A stretch of 64,000 nt of DNA from Spirochaetae bacterium HGW-Spirochaetae-2 (lineage in GTDB: Bacteria > Spirochaetota > Spirochaetia > Sphaerochaetales > Sphaerochaetaceae), in NCBI GenBank assembly GCA_002839355.1, contig PGXW01000013.1:62001-126000 (forward strand), in the 5' to 3' direction. Positions within the stretch are counted from its first letter, which is position 1, and the number at the start of each line of letters is the position of its first letter. Shown piece by piece: positions 52,822-60,568 of the stretch. Made by a program: the position numbers and the translations under genes. The notes beneath the pieces are model-generated. The model was not told the DNA's origin and made no database searches. It saw only the letters and a program-made list of their open reading frames with translations.

Positions 52822-54447
52822 CTATTCCACAGCGATCGAGTCTATTGCTTCCACCGCATTGTTGAATATCGCATCCTCTCCGACCGCTTCGTTGAAGCCT
52901 GCCCGCTGGAATTGCCTGTTCACCTGAGGTTGCAGACCACAGAACAACAGTTTGACATTTCTTGCGGCAAGCGAATCGTGCAACTCCTCGAGTGCGACCA
53001 TGGCGCTATGGTCAATGCTCGGGACTCCACGAATGGATAGGATGATCGTGGTGGCATCGGAGATTTCCTCGATCGCGGTGACCATGCGGTCCTGCGACCC
53101 GAAGAACAATTGTCCGGTAACGTACACCAGTTTCACATTCGAGAGGTTCTGGGTGAGGTTTCGCCCCTTCTCATGCCTACTGTCGATGTTTGCCACCGAA
53201 ATCTCCAGATAGGAACTGCGGATTACAAAGAGGATCATGGAGAGGGAGATGCCGATGAGGATTGCGATCGTCAAATCGAAGACGACTGTCGCTATCATGG
53301 TTACCAGGAATTGCGCGATCGATGTCTTGTACTTCTTGTGGAAGAATTTCCGTATGCTATCCCATTCGTTCATGCGCCAGGAAGTCATCATGAGGACTCC
53401 ACCAAGAGCAGCCAACGGAATCCGGGACATCATGGGTCCCAGCAGGAACATCGAAGCTATCAACGTGACGGCGTGGAAAATACCAGTCAGGCGTGTCCTC
53501 CCCCCGGCTTTTATAGCGACACTTGTGCGCGCTATGGCTGCTGTTGCGGGAACCCCCCCGAAGAACGGGATGATGATATTGCCGATACCTTGGGCGATAA
53601 GTTCCCGATCGGCGTTCAACCGTTCCTTTTTCATCTTCCCACCGGCGGCTCCGCAGAGCAGGCTCTCGATCATCCCCAGTGCGGCGATACTGATAGCGGG
53701 AACAATCAGGGAATTCAACATCCCGCTGTTGAGCAGGGAGAGTGTGAAACGGTGGGGCAATAGCAACGATCGTGGAATCGCCCCGACTTCCACGACATCG
53801 AATGGTCCGAGCATGTTGACAACCAGTGCGATGATGATTCCCATCAGCGAGGAGGGGACTTTGGCCGCCCATTTCTTGGGCCAACCGATCATGACAACCA
53901 TGACGAGCAAGCCGAAGAACATCGGTTGCCATTGCGGTGAGAATCCGGTAGAAGCGTAGGAGGAGAGCTTTTGGATGATGGTTTCCCCATGGGAGGTCGT
54001 TCCGAAAAAATTGTCGATTTGCCCGAAGGCGATGAGAATGGCGATTCCCGAAGTGAATCCGGTGATGACCGCAGATGGAATGATCGAGACGATCCGACCT
54101 GCCTTGAGAAGGGCTGCGACCAGGAGGATCACACCCGACAAGGCTCCTGCAGCCAATACTCCCTCGACACCGAATCGTGCCGATAGTGGTAGAAGGATCG
54201 CGGCCATGGCTCCGGTCGGCCCACTGATTTGGAACGAGGATCCTCCGAGGGAGCCGATTACAAATCCGGCGAAGATGGCTGTCACCAGACCGGCTGCGGC
54301 ATCTGCGCCGGAACCGACTCCGAAAGCCAAGGCGAGCGGAAGGGCGACAGCGGCTACCGTCAGACCCGCCAACAGGTCCTGGATCAGGGTACCTGTCTTA
54401 TACCCTGCGAATTCGAGTTTGATATCTTGGGAGAATTGTTTGAACAT
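52822..54447 (-). CDS. SulP-family anion transporter with STAS domain
   Basis: A 541-residue transporter of the SLC26/SulP family. It has about 12-14 membrane segments beginning near residue 25 (LLAGLTVAAVALPLALAFG). The conserved GSSFQISGPTGAMAAIL is followed by transmembrane repeats. A C-terminal STAS domain (about residues 430-541) has GVPSIDHSAMVALEEL. The substrate could be sulfate, bicarbonate or another anion. Confidence 0.93.
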   Translation of the reverse strand: MFKQFSQDIKLEFAGYKTGTLIQDLLAGLTVAAVALPLALAFGVGSGADAAAGLVTAIFAGFVIGSLGGSSFQISGPTGAMAAILLPLSARFGVEGVLAAGALSGVILLVAALLKAGRIVSIIPSAVITGFTSGIAILIAFGQIDNFFGTTSHGETIIQKLSSYASTGFSPQWQPMFFGLLVMVVMIGWPKKWAAKVPSSLMGIIIALVVNMLGPFDVVEVGAIPRSLLLPHRFTLSLLNSGMLNSLIVPAISIAALGMIESLLCGAAGGKMKKERLNADRELIAQGIGNIIIPFFGGVPATAAIARTSVAIKAGGRTRLTGIFHAVTLIASMFLLGPMMSRIPLAALGGVLMMTSWRMNEWDSIRKFFHKKYKTSIAQFLVTMIATVVFDLTIAILIGISLSMILFVIRSSYLEISVANIDSRHEKGRNLTQNLSNVKLVYVTGQLFFGSQDRMVTAIEEISDATTIILSIRGVPSIDHSAMVALEELHDSLAARNVKLLFCGLQPQVNRQFQRAGFNEAVGEDAIFNNAVEAIDSIAVE

Positions 54448-54501
54448 GGCGGAAGGTTCCTTTTAGCGGGCGACGATTTGCCTTTGGGCAAATACGTTGC
54501 T

Positions 54502-54530
54502 GTTATAGCACCCAAGCCATAGAATGGCAA
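54502..54530 (-). promoter_or_regulatory. Promoter of the SulP gene
   Basis: On the minus strand TTGCCA and TATAAC are 17 bp apart. The leader has a small hairpin (TTTGCC/GGCAAA arms near 54478-54493) before the start. Confidence 0.65.
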
Positions 54531-54591
54531 GAGATTGGATCTGGTTTGTTTACCACACCTTTGCGAATCGAGGTTTTGTCAATTTTGAATA

Positions 54592-54620
54592 TTGACGGAA
54601 CAATCGTCGGCTAATATACT
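54592..54620 (+). promoter_or_regulatory. Promoter of the flavin reductase/E1 genes
   Basis: TTGACG and TATACT are 17 bp apart, predicting a start near 54627 and a leader of about 96 nt. Confidence 0.7.
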
Positions 54621-54650
54621 GGATTCACGGTTACGTCTTGGCTTCCTTCC

Positions 54651-54718
54651 ATGCCCTCCCGACGTTCTCATTGTTTGGTCGGGGAGTAAAGTCAGACGAT
54701 ATGAAAAGGCAGGGAGGG
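54651..54718 (+). promoter_or_regulatory. Leader with alternative pairing of the ribosome-binding site
   Basis: CCCTCCC (54654-54660) is exactly complementary to GGGAGGG (54712-54718), which contains the ribosome site of the flavin reductase gene. The same CTCCC can instead pair with GGGGAG at 54681-54686 in a hairpin (arms 54656-54663 and 54678-54686). The two structures exclude each other. A 12-codon reading frame starts at 54651 within it but lacks a ribosome site. Confidence 0.45.
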
Positions 54719-54722
54719 AAGT

Positions 54723-55241
54723 ATGTTCGAACAAGTTGATATCTCTTCATTGGAGTTGAATCCGTTTTCGGCCTTGGAGACGGACAATTTTTTGATAACC
54801 GCCGGTACAGGCGATTCATGGAATACCATGACAGCCGCATGGGGGTTTTTCGGCATCATGTGGTCCAAGCCCGTATTTGCCATTGTCGTTCGCGATTCAC
54901 GCTATACATACGAGTTCCTACAGAAGGCGAAGGGCTATACCGTCTCATTCTTCTCCCCGGAGTACAAGAAGGCGTTGCAGTTCTGCGGTTCCCATTCGGG
55001 GCGCGACACGGACAAGGCCGCGGCAACAGGATTGCTTCCTGTGGTGGTCGAACCTTCCGATGGTCTTGAATTGGTGACCTTCGAACAGGCAAATATGGTC
55101 TTCTGTTGTACCATTGCCTCCAAGACAGTGCTCGACCCCTCGCAATTCATCGATCCGAAAATCGTCGGCAATTACCCGAAGAAGGATTACCACAGCATGT
55201 ATATCGGGTACATCGACCAAGTCCTCGTACAAGACGAATAG
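54723..55241 (+). CDS. Flavin reductase-like FMN-binding protein
   Basis: A 172-residue split-barrel flavoprotein. FLITAGTGDSWNTMTAAWG and the following KPVFAIVVRDSRYTYEF form the FMN-binding region of the flavin-reductase domain, and KGYTVSFFSPEYKKAL is the next strand. It probably binds FMN and reduces flavin or acts in oxidative stress. It ends 11 bp before the E1 alpha start. Confidence 0.87.
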   Translation: MFEQVDISSLELNPFSALETDNFLITAGTGDSWNTMTAAWGFFGIMWSKPVFAIVVRDSRYTYEFLQKAKGYTVSFFSPEYKKALQFCGSHSGRDTDKAAATGLLPVVVEPSDGLELVTFEQANMVFCCTIASKTVLDPSQFIDPKIVGNYPKKDYHSMYIGYIDQVLVQDE

Positions 55242-55252
55242 GAGGCCTCCTC

Positions 55253-56236
55253 ATGGCGATTGCATTTGATCGCGATCGGGGTATGGCCATGCTCTCCCTG
55301 ATGGTACGTTCTCGTCTGTTCGAGCAGAAGGTCGAGGCGTTGTTCTCCTCCCACGAGATGCATGGGACGACACACCTCGCCATTGGCCAGGAAGCGGTAC
55401 ATGCGGGGGTATCCCCCGCGCTCGATCCCGACGACTGGATCGTGACGACCCACCGGTGTCATGGGCACACATTGGCCAAAGGCTCTTCGGTCGAAGCGAT
55501 GTTGGCAGAGTTCTTCGGACTTTCCAACGGGCTGGCCAAAGGCCTTGGGGGATCCATGCACCTGCTCGACTTGGAGCACCACAATGCGGGCTCGTCGGCA
55601 GTCGTAGGAAGTGGTGTCGCACTTGCCACAGGCATGGCCTTGCAACTGAAACGGATGGATTCGCCGAATCTAGTGGTCGCATTCTTCGGTGATGGGGCCA
55701 GCAACCGGGGGATTGTGCACGAATCCATGAACATGGCTTCCATTTGGGGATTGCCCGTCCTGTTCCTTTGCGAACACAACCTCTATGGCATGTCCTCCTG
55801 TGCCGACGAGATGGTATCGGTCGACTCCATTGCGAAGCGTGGCGTCGCGTATGGTATCGAGAGCCGTTCGGTCGATGGAAACGATGTCGAGGTAGTCTAT
55901 GCCGCGGTCCAGGATGCCGCCGCCTACATCCACAAGGAGGGCAAACCGTACCTTTTGGAGACGAGGACCTACCGGTTCTCGGGACATTCGAAGAATGACC
56001 AGCGGGTGTATCGGACCCGCGAGGAAGAACGTGTTTGGGGTCAAAAGGACCCTATCAAGATATTGAGGGACCGCATGGTTTCACGCGGGCACCTCACCGA
56101 AGATGCGTACAAACGGCTCGAAACCCAAGAACAAGCAGTCCTGGATGAAATTGCCGAGCAACTCATCAAGCAACGACACGAACTGACCCTCGATGAAGCC
56201 TATTCCTATATGTACGCCGACGGAGGGAACCGATGA
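55253..56236 (+). CDS. Pyruvate/2-oxoacid dehydrogenase E1 component, alpha subunit
   Basis: A 327-residue thiamine diphosphate enzyme subunit starting at ATG 55253, seven bases after AGGAGG. The TPP motif runs from FFGDGASNRGIVHESMNMA to a conserved Asn (EHNLYGMS). TTHRCHGHTLAKG and the phosphorylation-loop-like TYRFSGHSKND are typical of E1 alpha of pyruvate or acetoin dehydrogenases. The beta subunit follows with a 4-bp overlap. No E2 or E3 gene follows. Confidence 0.93.
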   Translation: MAIAFDRDRGMAMLSLMVRSRLFEQKVEALFSSHEMHGTTHLAIGQEAVHAGVSPALDPDDWIVTTHRCHGHTLAKGSSVEAMLAEFFGLSNGLAKGLGGSMHLLDLEHHNAGSSAVVGSGVALATGMALQLKRMDSPNLVVAFFGDGASNRGIVHESMNMASIWGLPVLFLCEHNLYGMSSCADEMVSVDSIAKRGVAYGIESRSVDGNDVEVVYAAVQDAAAYIHKEGKPYLLETRTYRFSGHSKNDQRVYRTREEERVWGQKDPIKILRDRMVSRGHLTEDAYKRLETQEQAVLDEIAEQLIKQRHELTLDEAYSYMYADGGNR

Positions 56237-57219
56237 GAAAGCTCAGTTATCGCGAAGCCATACGGGAAGCGATGGTCGAGGAGATGGCGAGGGACGAACA
56301 GGTTGTCGTCATAGGTGAGGATGTCGGTTGTTATGGCGGATGCTTCAAGGTGACACCAGGTTTGATAGAACGGTTCGGCACCAGGCAAGTCATAGAGACC
56401 CCGGTCTCCGAGGAAGGTCTTGTCGGTGTGGCTGTAGGAGCGGCGATGATGGGGATGCGTCCCATTGTCGAGATCATGTATGGCGATTTCTCCACCTTGG
56501 CTGCCGATCCGATAATCAACCATGCGGCGAAGATGAGTTTCATGACCGCCGGACAAGTCTCGGTACCTATGGTGTACCGTACCCCGATGGGTTCCGGCAC
56601 CGGTGCGGCGGCCCAACATACCCAGAGTCTGGAAGTGTTGTTCACCAACGTTCCCGGCTTGAAGGTCGTCTACGCCGCGACTCCTGCCGATGCCAAGGGA
56701 TTGCTCAAATCCGCTGTGCGGGATCCCGGTCCCGTCATATTCCTGGAACACAAGCTGTATGGTACCGAGGACATTGTTCCGGAGGGAGAGTATACGATTC
56801 CGATCGGTCAAGCCGATATCAAGCGGCAGGGAACGGATGTGACAATCGTGACCTATGGGAAGACGGTCTTCACCGCCCTTGAAGCTTCACAGGTTCTCGA
56901 GGACGATGAGGTGAGTGTCGAACTGGTGGATTTGCGGTCACTGCGACCCCTTGATACCGCGACGATCCTCGCTTCGGTGCGGAAGACCGGACGGGTGGTG
57001 GTGGTGCACGAAGCTCCAGGTTTCGGTGGTTTTGCCGGGGAAGTGATTTCCCAGATAGTCGAGGATCCCATCACGTTCGCGGCCCTTCGTGCACCGGTTG
57101 CCCGGGTCTGCGGAAAAGAGCTTCCGACGCCGTTCAACAAGACACTCGAGATGCAGTTGCCCCCGTCGTCCCATGCGATCGTGGATGCGGTGTTGTCCCT
57201 GTTTCCCTCAGCCGTGTAG
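56233..57219 (+). CDS. Pyruvate/2-oxoacid dehydrogenase E1 component, beta subunit
   Basis: A 328-residue E1 beta. GEDVGCYGGCFKVT, ETPVSEEGLVGVAVGAA, EIMYGDF and HEAPGFGGFAGEV are the usual landmarks, with the Glu that activates TPP in the first half. With the alpha subunit it makes a 2-oxoacid decarboxylase. Acetoin, pyruvate and branched-chain substrates cannot be told apart by eye. Its 3' end overlaps purH tail to tail by 12 bp. Confidence 0.93.
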   Translation: MRKLSYREAIREAMVEEMARDEQVVVIGEDVGCYGGCFKVTPGLIERFGTRQVIETPVSEEGLVGVAVGAAMMGMRPIVEIMYGDFSTLAADPIINHAAKMSFMTAGQVSVPMVYRTPMGSGTGAAAQHTQSLEVLFTNVPGLKVVYAATPADAKGLLKSAVRDPGPVIFLEHKLYGTEDIVPEGEYTIPIGQADIKRQGTDVTIVTYGKTVFTALEASQVLEDDEVSVELVDLRSLRPLDTATILASVRKTGRVVVVHEAPGFGGFAGEVISQIVEDPITFAALRAPVARVCGKELPTPFNKTLEMQLPPSSHAIVDAVLSLFPSAV

Positions 57220-58791
57220 GAAACTGCGCACACCGGTGAACACCATGGCGATACCGGCTTCGTCGCATGCCGCTATCACCTCCTGGTCTCGGATGGAACC
57301 GCCCGGTTGGATGATCGCAGTCACGCCGCTTCCCCGCAACGCATCGATACTGTCACGGAACGGGAAGAAGGCATCGGAAGCAAGGACCATGGGTCTCGGT
57401 CCACCACTTTTGGAAATGGCTATCTGTGTCGCGTCGACGCGGGAAACCTGGCCACCACCGATTCCGTACGTAGTGTGTCCGAAGGCAGTGACGATCGCAT
57501 TCGATTTGACATGCTTGACCACCTTCCAGGCGAACAGCAGGTCCTCGATCTCGGAATCCGACGGCACCCGTTCGGTGACGATCTTGAGATCATCTTTTCC
57601 GACAACCCTGTTGTCCTTGTTCTGCAGCAACAGGTCGTTGCCGATGAACCGTCCCGTCATGCGGTCGGACAATGGTGGCAACAATCCGGTTTGCAGTACA
57701 CGGAGATTCTTTTTCTTGCCCAGTATGGCCAGTGCTCCAGGTGTGTAGGAGGGTGCGGCGAGTACTTCGAAGAAGATCGGCGACAGGTAGGCGGCCAATT
57801 GTTCGTCGCATACACTGTTCATGGTGATTATGCCGCCAAAAGCACTTGTCTTGTCGGCTTCGAACGCTTTGACAAGGGCGTCCAACGGTGAGTCGGCAAC
57901 GGCGACACCGCAGGGCGTGGCATGCTTGACCACGACACAGGCCGTCCGGTCGAATTCACGCAAGGTATCTATCGCGCCATAGGTGTCTCCCAGATTGTTG
58001 AATGAAAGTTGTTTTCCTTGCAGGACGGGACAGTCGAGCAAACTGAACGGATCTTGTGTTCCAGGTGCTCCCAAGGCCTTGTAGACCGCCGCCTTCTGAT
58101 GCGGGTTCTCGCCATATCTGAGCAGCCGATCCGCGGCTTCAGTGTGTTGCCGTGTGTCGGTATGGAGGGTGAATCCGAGTGATAGTTCGGTCGGAAACGT
58201 CTGTTCGTTCAGATAGTTCATGATCAGGGCATCGTAGGTAGCGGTATGGGCAAAGGCTTTCGCGGCCATTTTTCTGCGAAATTCGAAGGGAACGGCATGG
58301 TTTTCGTGTAGCGCCGCCACCAGTTCCGGATAATCTTCGGCCGATGTCAGAATGGTTGTCCACCCGTAATTCTTGGCGGCGGAGCGTACCATGGTCGGTC
58401 CACCGATATCTATCTGTTCGATCGCATCTTCGCGCGAAACAGTTGGATCCGCAATGGTCTTGGCGAAAGGATAGAGATTGCAGACTACGAGGTCGATCCA
58501 AGGAATAGCATGTTTGTCGGCATCCGCCGCATGGCGGTCCCGAAGTCCCAGTATTCCCCCGGTGATCTTGGGGTGCATGGTCTTTACCCGGCCATCCATC
58601 ATTTCGGGAACCTGGGTATACTGTTCGACCGGAATCACCGGGATGCCTGCATCCCGCAAGACTGCGGCGGTTCCACCGGTCGATAGGATCTCAATATCGA
58701 GCGATACCAATTCCTTGGCCAATGCGACGATACCATTCTTGTCCGAAACGGAGAGCAATGCTCTGCAGATTGGGGTCGGGTTCGTATTCAT
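57208..58791 (-). CDS. purH: Bifunctional AICAR transformylase/IMP cyclohydrolase
   Basis: A 527-residue PurH. The N-terminal MGS-like IMP cyclohydrolase domain covers about residues 1-195 (LVSLDIEILSTGGTAAVLRD, DRVKTMHPK form DGRVKTMHPKITGG). The transformylase domain follows with RYGENPHQKAAVY, VVKHATPCGVA and the C-terminal RDQEVIAACDEAG. It performs the last two steps of IMP synthesis. It stands alone, not in the purA-purB operon. Confidence 0.96.
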   Translation of the reverse strand: MNTNPTPICRALLSVSDKNGIVALAKELVSLDIEILSTGGTAAVLRDAGIPVIPVEQYTQVPEMMDGRVKTMHPKITGGILGLRDRHAADADKHAIPWIDLVVCNLYPFAKTIADPTVSREDAIEQIDIGGPTMVRSAAKNYGWTTILTSAEDYPELVAALHENHAVPFEFRRKMAAKAFAHTATYDALIMNYLNEQTFPTELSLGFTLHTDTRQHTEAADRLLRYGENPHQKAAVYKALGAPGTQDPFSLLDCPVLQGKQLSFNNLGDTYGAIDTLREFDRTACVVVKHATPCGVAVADSPLDALVKAFEADKTSAFGGIITMNSVCDEQLAAYLSPIFFEVLAAPSYTPGALAILGKKKNLRVLQTGLLPPLSDRMTGRFIGNDLLLQNKDNRVVGKDDLKIVTERVPSDSEIEDLLFAWKVVKHVKSNAIVTAFGHTTYGIGGGQVSRVDATQIAISKSGGPRPMVLASDAFFPFRDSIDALRGSGVTAIIQPGGSIRDQEVIAACDEAGIAMVFTGVRSFLHG

Positions 58792-58866
58792 ATATGTGGT
58801 GTATCATATTTCTGGGCAGGCAAACTACCCTTATATTTCCGAGCGGGTGCAGGCAACGTAAGGATC

Positions 58867-58955
58867 CATACCTCGCCCCTTGGGGCGGAGAAGGAGGCTT
58901 AGCCTCCTGGGTCCACCCCTTGTCCTGGGGGGTATCGATACCTTTCATTTTTTTT
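58867..58955 (+). promoter_or_regulatory. Structured leader with terminator-like end upstream of pheST
   Basis: Three consecutive hairpins are seen. They are CTCGCCC/GGGCGGAG (58872-58890), AGGAGGC/GCCTCCT (58892-58908) and CCCC/GGGG (58916-58930). ATACC at 58868-58872 and GGTAT at 58931-58935 could close all three into one multi-branched element. GGTAT can alternatively pair with ATACC at 58938-58942, just before a T-rich run (TTTCATTTTTTTT). That arrangement is typical of transcription attenuation. No T-box consensus is seen. The rest of 58792-59029 shows no gene. Confidence 0.45.
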
Positions 58956-59029
58956 CACGACTCGTTACAATGGGCGGAACCCTTGCGGTATACGTTGCAA
59001 GTGGAATTGAATCGATGAGAGGCTACAAG

Positions 59030-60568
59030 ATGGAGATCGATGTACGGAACCTGCATCCATTGGAGATCAGGTTGCTCAGGCACGTGTCACCCGGTGAAGC
59101 GGTGACGGCCCAACGTCTGATAGATGAACTCGACTACAAGATCGGACAGTGCAACCAGGCTTTCAGCTGGTTGACGGCCAAGGGGTTCCTAGAGGAAACC
59201 GATCGGAAGTTCCGCACATTGTTCGAACTGACCGAACTTGGGCAACAACAGCTTGAAATCGGTACTCCCGCACAAAGGATATTCAATCTCCTGAAGAGCA
59301 AGGGGCCGGCGTCCCTCCCCGAAATCGCTGAAGAGTTGGCATTGGAGAAATCCGATGTCGGCTCGGCCTTCGGTATGCTCTCCAAATCCGGTACCTGTAG
59401 AATGGGTGAAGGCAACAAGGCCGAAGCGGTCGCCGAAAAGGCTCCGGCTGAAGTCCTGGTGGCTGCCAAGGTATTGGAAAAGGCATCGGTCGAAGCACTC
59501 GACGAATCCGCTCTGGATGAAGAGGAACGGAACTTTGTCGCCAAGAATAGCAAGAAGCGGGGAGCCGCGGGCTCACCACTGAAGATAATCGAGCGTGAAG
59601 AGGTATTCTTTGCATTGACCGATGCCGGTGCCAATGCGAAAGCGGCATTGCTGGCAGCGAATATCACCGGAGAGGAACTTGGTTCTGTCACGACGTCCAT
59701 GCTCTCCAGCGGATCGTGGAAACAAGCTTCATTCCGTCCCTACAGCCTCAATACGCCTTCAGCGAGGTTGATTCCAGGACGTAGGAATCCCTATGGCTCC
59801 TATTTGCAATGGGTAAAGGACAAGTTGTGTTCCCTCGGCTTCGAGGAATTCGACGGACCGTTGGTGGAGAACGAGTTCTGGAATGGCGATGCATTGTTCA
59901 TGCCGCAGTTCCATAGCGCCAGGGATATCCATGACGTGTATTATGTGAAGAATCCCTCGCATGCCAAACAGATCGAGGAGCCGTACTTGAGCCAGGTGGC
60001 GCAGACCCATGAGAACGGGTGGTCGACGGGTAGCCGGGGTTGGCGCTACAGTTTCGACCATGAGTTCACACGCAGGCAGGTCATGCGGAGCCAGGGTACC
60101 GTGCTCTCCGCAAAGACACTGCCCCATGCCAAGGTGCCGGGAAAATATTTCGGTGTGGCCCGTTGTTTCCGCTATGACCAGGTCGATGCCACCCATGGAG
60201 CCGACTTCTACCAGACCGAAGGTATCGTGTTGGGAGAGGATGTGAACCTGAAGACATTGCTTGGACTTCTCAAGATGTTCGCCGAGGAAGTTGCCGGTGC
60301 CGAGGAAGTCAAATACGTTCCCGGATACTTCCCGTTCACCGAACCTTCGATCGAAGTGCATATCAAGCACCCGGTATTGGGGTGGTTCGAATTGGGAGGG
60401 AGCGGAATCTTCCGTCCCGAGGTGACCAAAGCCCTGGGTATCGATGTCCCTGTTCTCGCTTGGGGGTTGGGTATCGACCGGATGGCGCTCATGCACCTTG
60501 GCTTGAACGATTTGCGTGAATTGTTCACCCCTGACATCGAGAGCGTACGCATGAGGAGAGGTAACTGA
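59030..60568 (+). CDS. pheS: Phenylalanyl-tRNA synthetase alpha subunit, archaeal/eukaryal type
   Basis: About 512 residues from ATG 59030, seven bases after GAGAGG; ATG 59015 is an alternative. The N-terminal 200 residues hold winged-helix-like modules (SPGEAVTAQRLIDELDYKI and PASLPEIAEELALEKSDVG), a feature of archaeal and eukaryal PheS. The catalytic core has class II motifs 2 (FRYDQVDATHGADFYQTEG) and 3 (GLGIDRMALM). Its stop overlaps the pheT start by one base. Confidence 0.95.
   Translation: MEIDVRNLHPLEIRLLRHVSPGEAVTAQRLIDELDYKIGQCNQAFSWLTAKGFLEETDRKFRTLFELTELGQQQLEIGTPAQRIFNLLKSKGPASLPEIAEELALEKSDVGSAFGMLSKSGTCRMGEGNKAEAVAEKAPAEVLVAAKVLEKASVEALDESALDEEERNFVAKNSKKRGAAGSPLKIIEREEVFFALTDAGANAKAALLAANITGEELGSVTTSMLSSGSWKQASFRPYSLNTPSARLIPGRRNPYGSYLQWVKDKLCSLGFEEFDGPLVENEFWNGDALFMPQFHSARDIHDVYYVKNPSHAKQIEEPYLSQVAQTHENGWSTGSRGWRYSFDHEFTRRQVMRSQGTVLSAKTLPHAKVPGKYFGVARCFRYDQVDATHGADFYQTEGIVLGEDVNLKTLLGLLKMFAEEVAGAEEVKYVPGYFPFTEPSIEVHIKHPVLGWFELGGSGIFRPEVTKALGIDVPVLAWGLGIDRMALMHLGLNDLRELFTPDIESVRMRRGN

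Noticed and set aside
54627-54722. FMN (RFN) riboswitch upstream of the flavin reductase
   Set aside because: The conserved RFN core and its length are absent; only the simple alternative pairing is visible.
55240-55251. Perfect palindrome AGGAGGCCTCCT over the E1 alpha ribosome site as a regulatory hairpin
   Set aside because: With a minimal four-base loop it leaves only a 4-bp stem; chance overlap with a strong ribosome site is sufficient explanation.
58792-59029. T-box riboswitch, signal recognition particle RNA or RNase P RNA
   Set aside because: None of the conserved core sequences of these RNAs was found; only a generic structured leader is supported.
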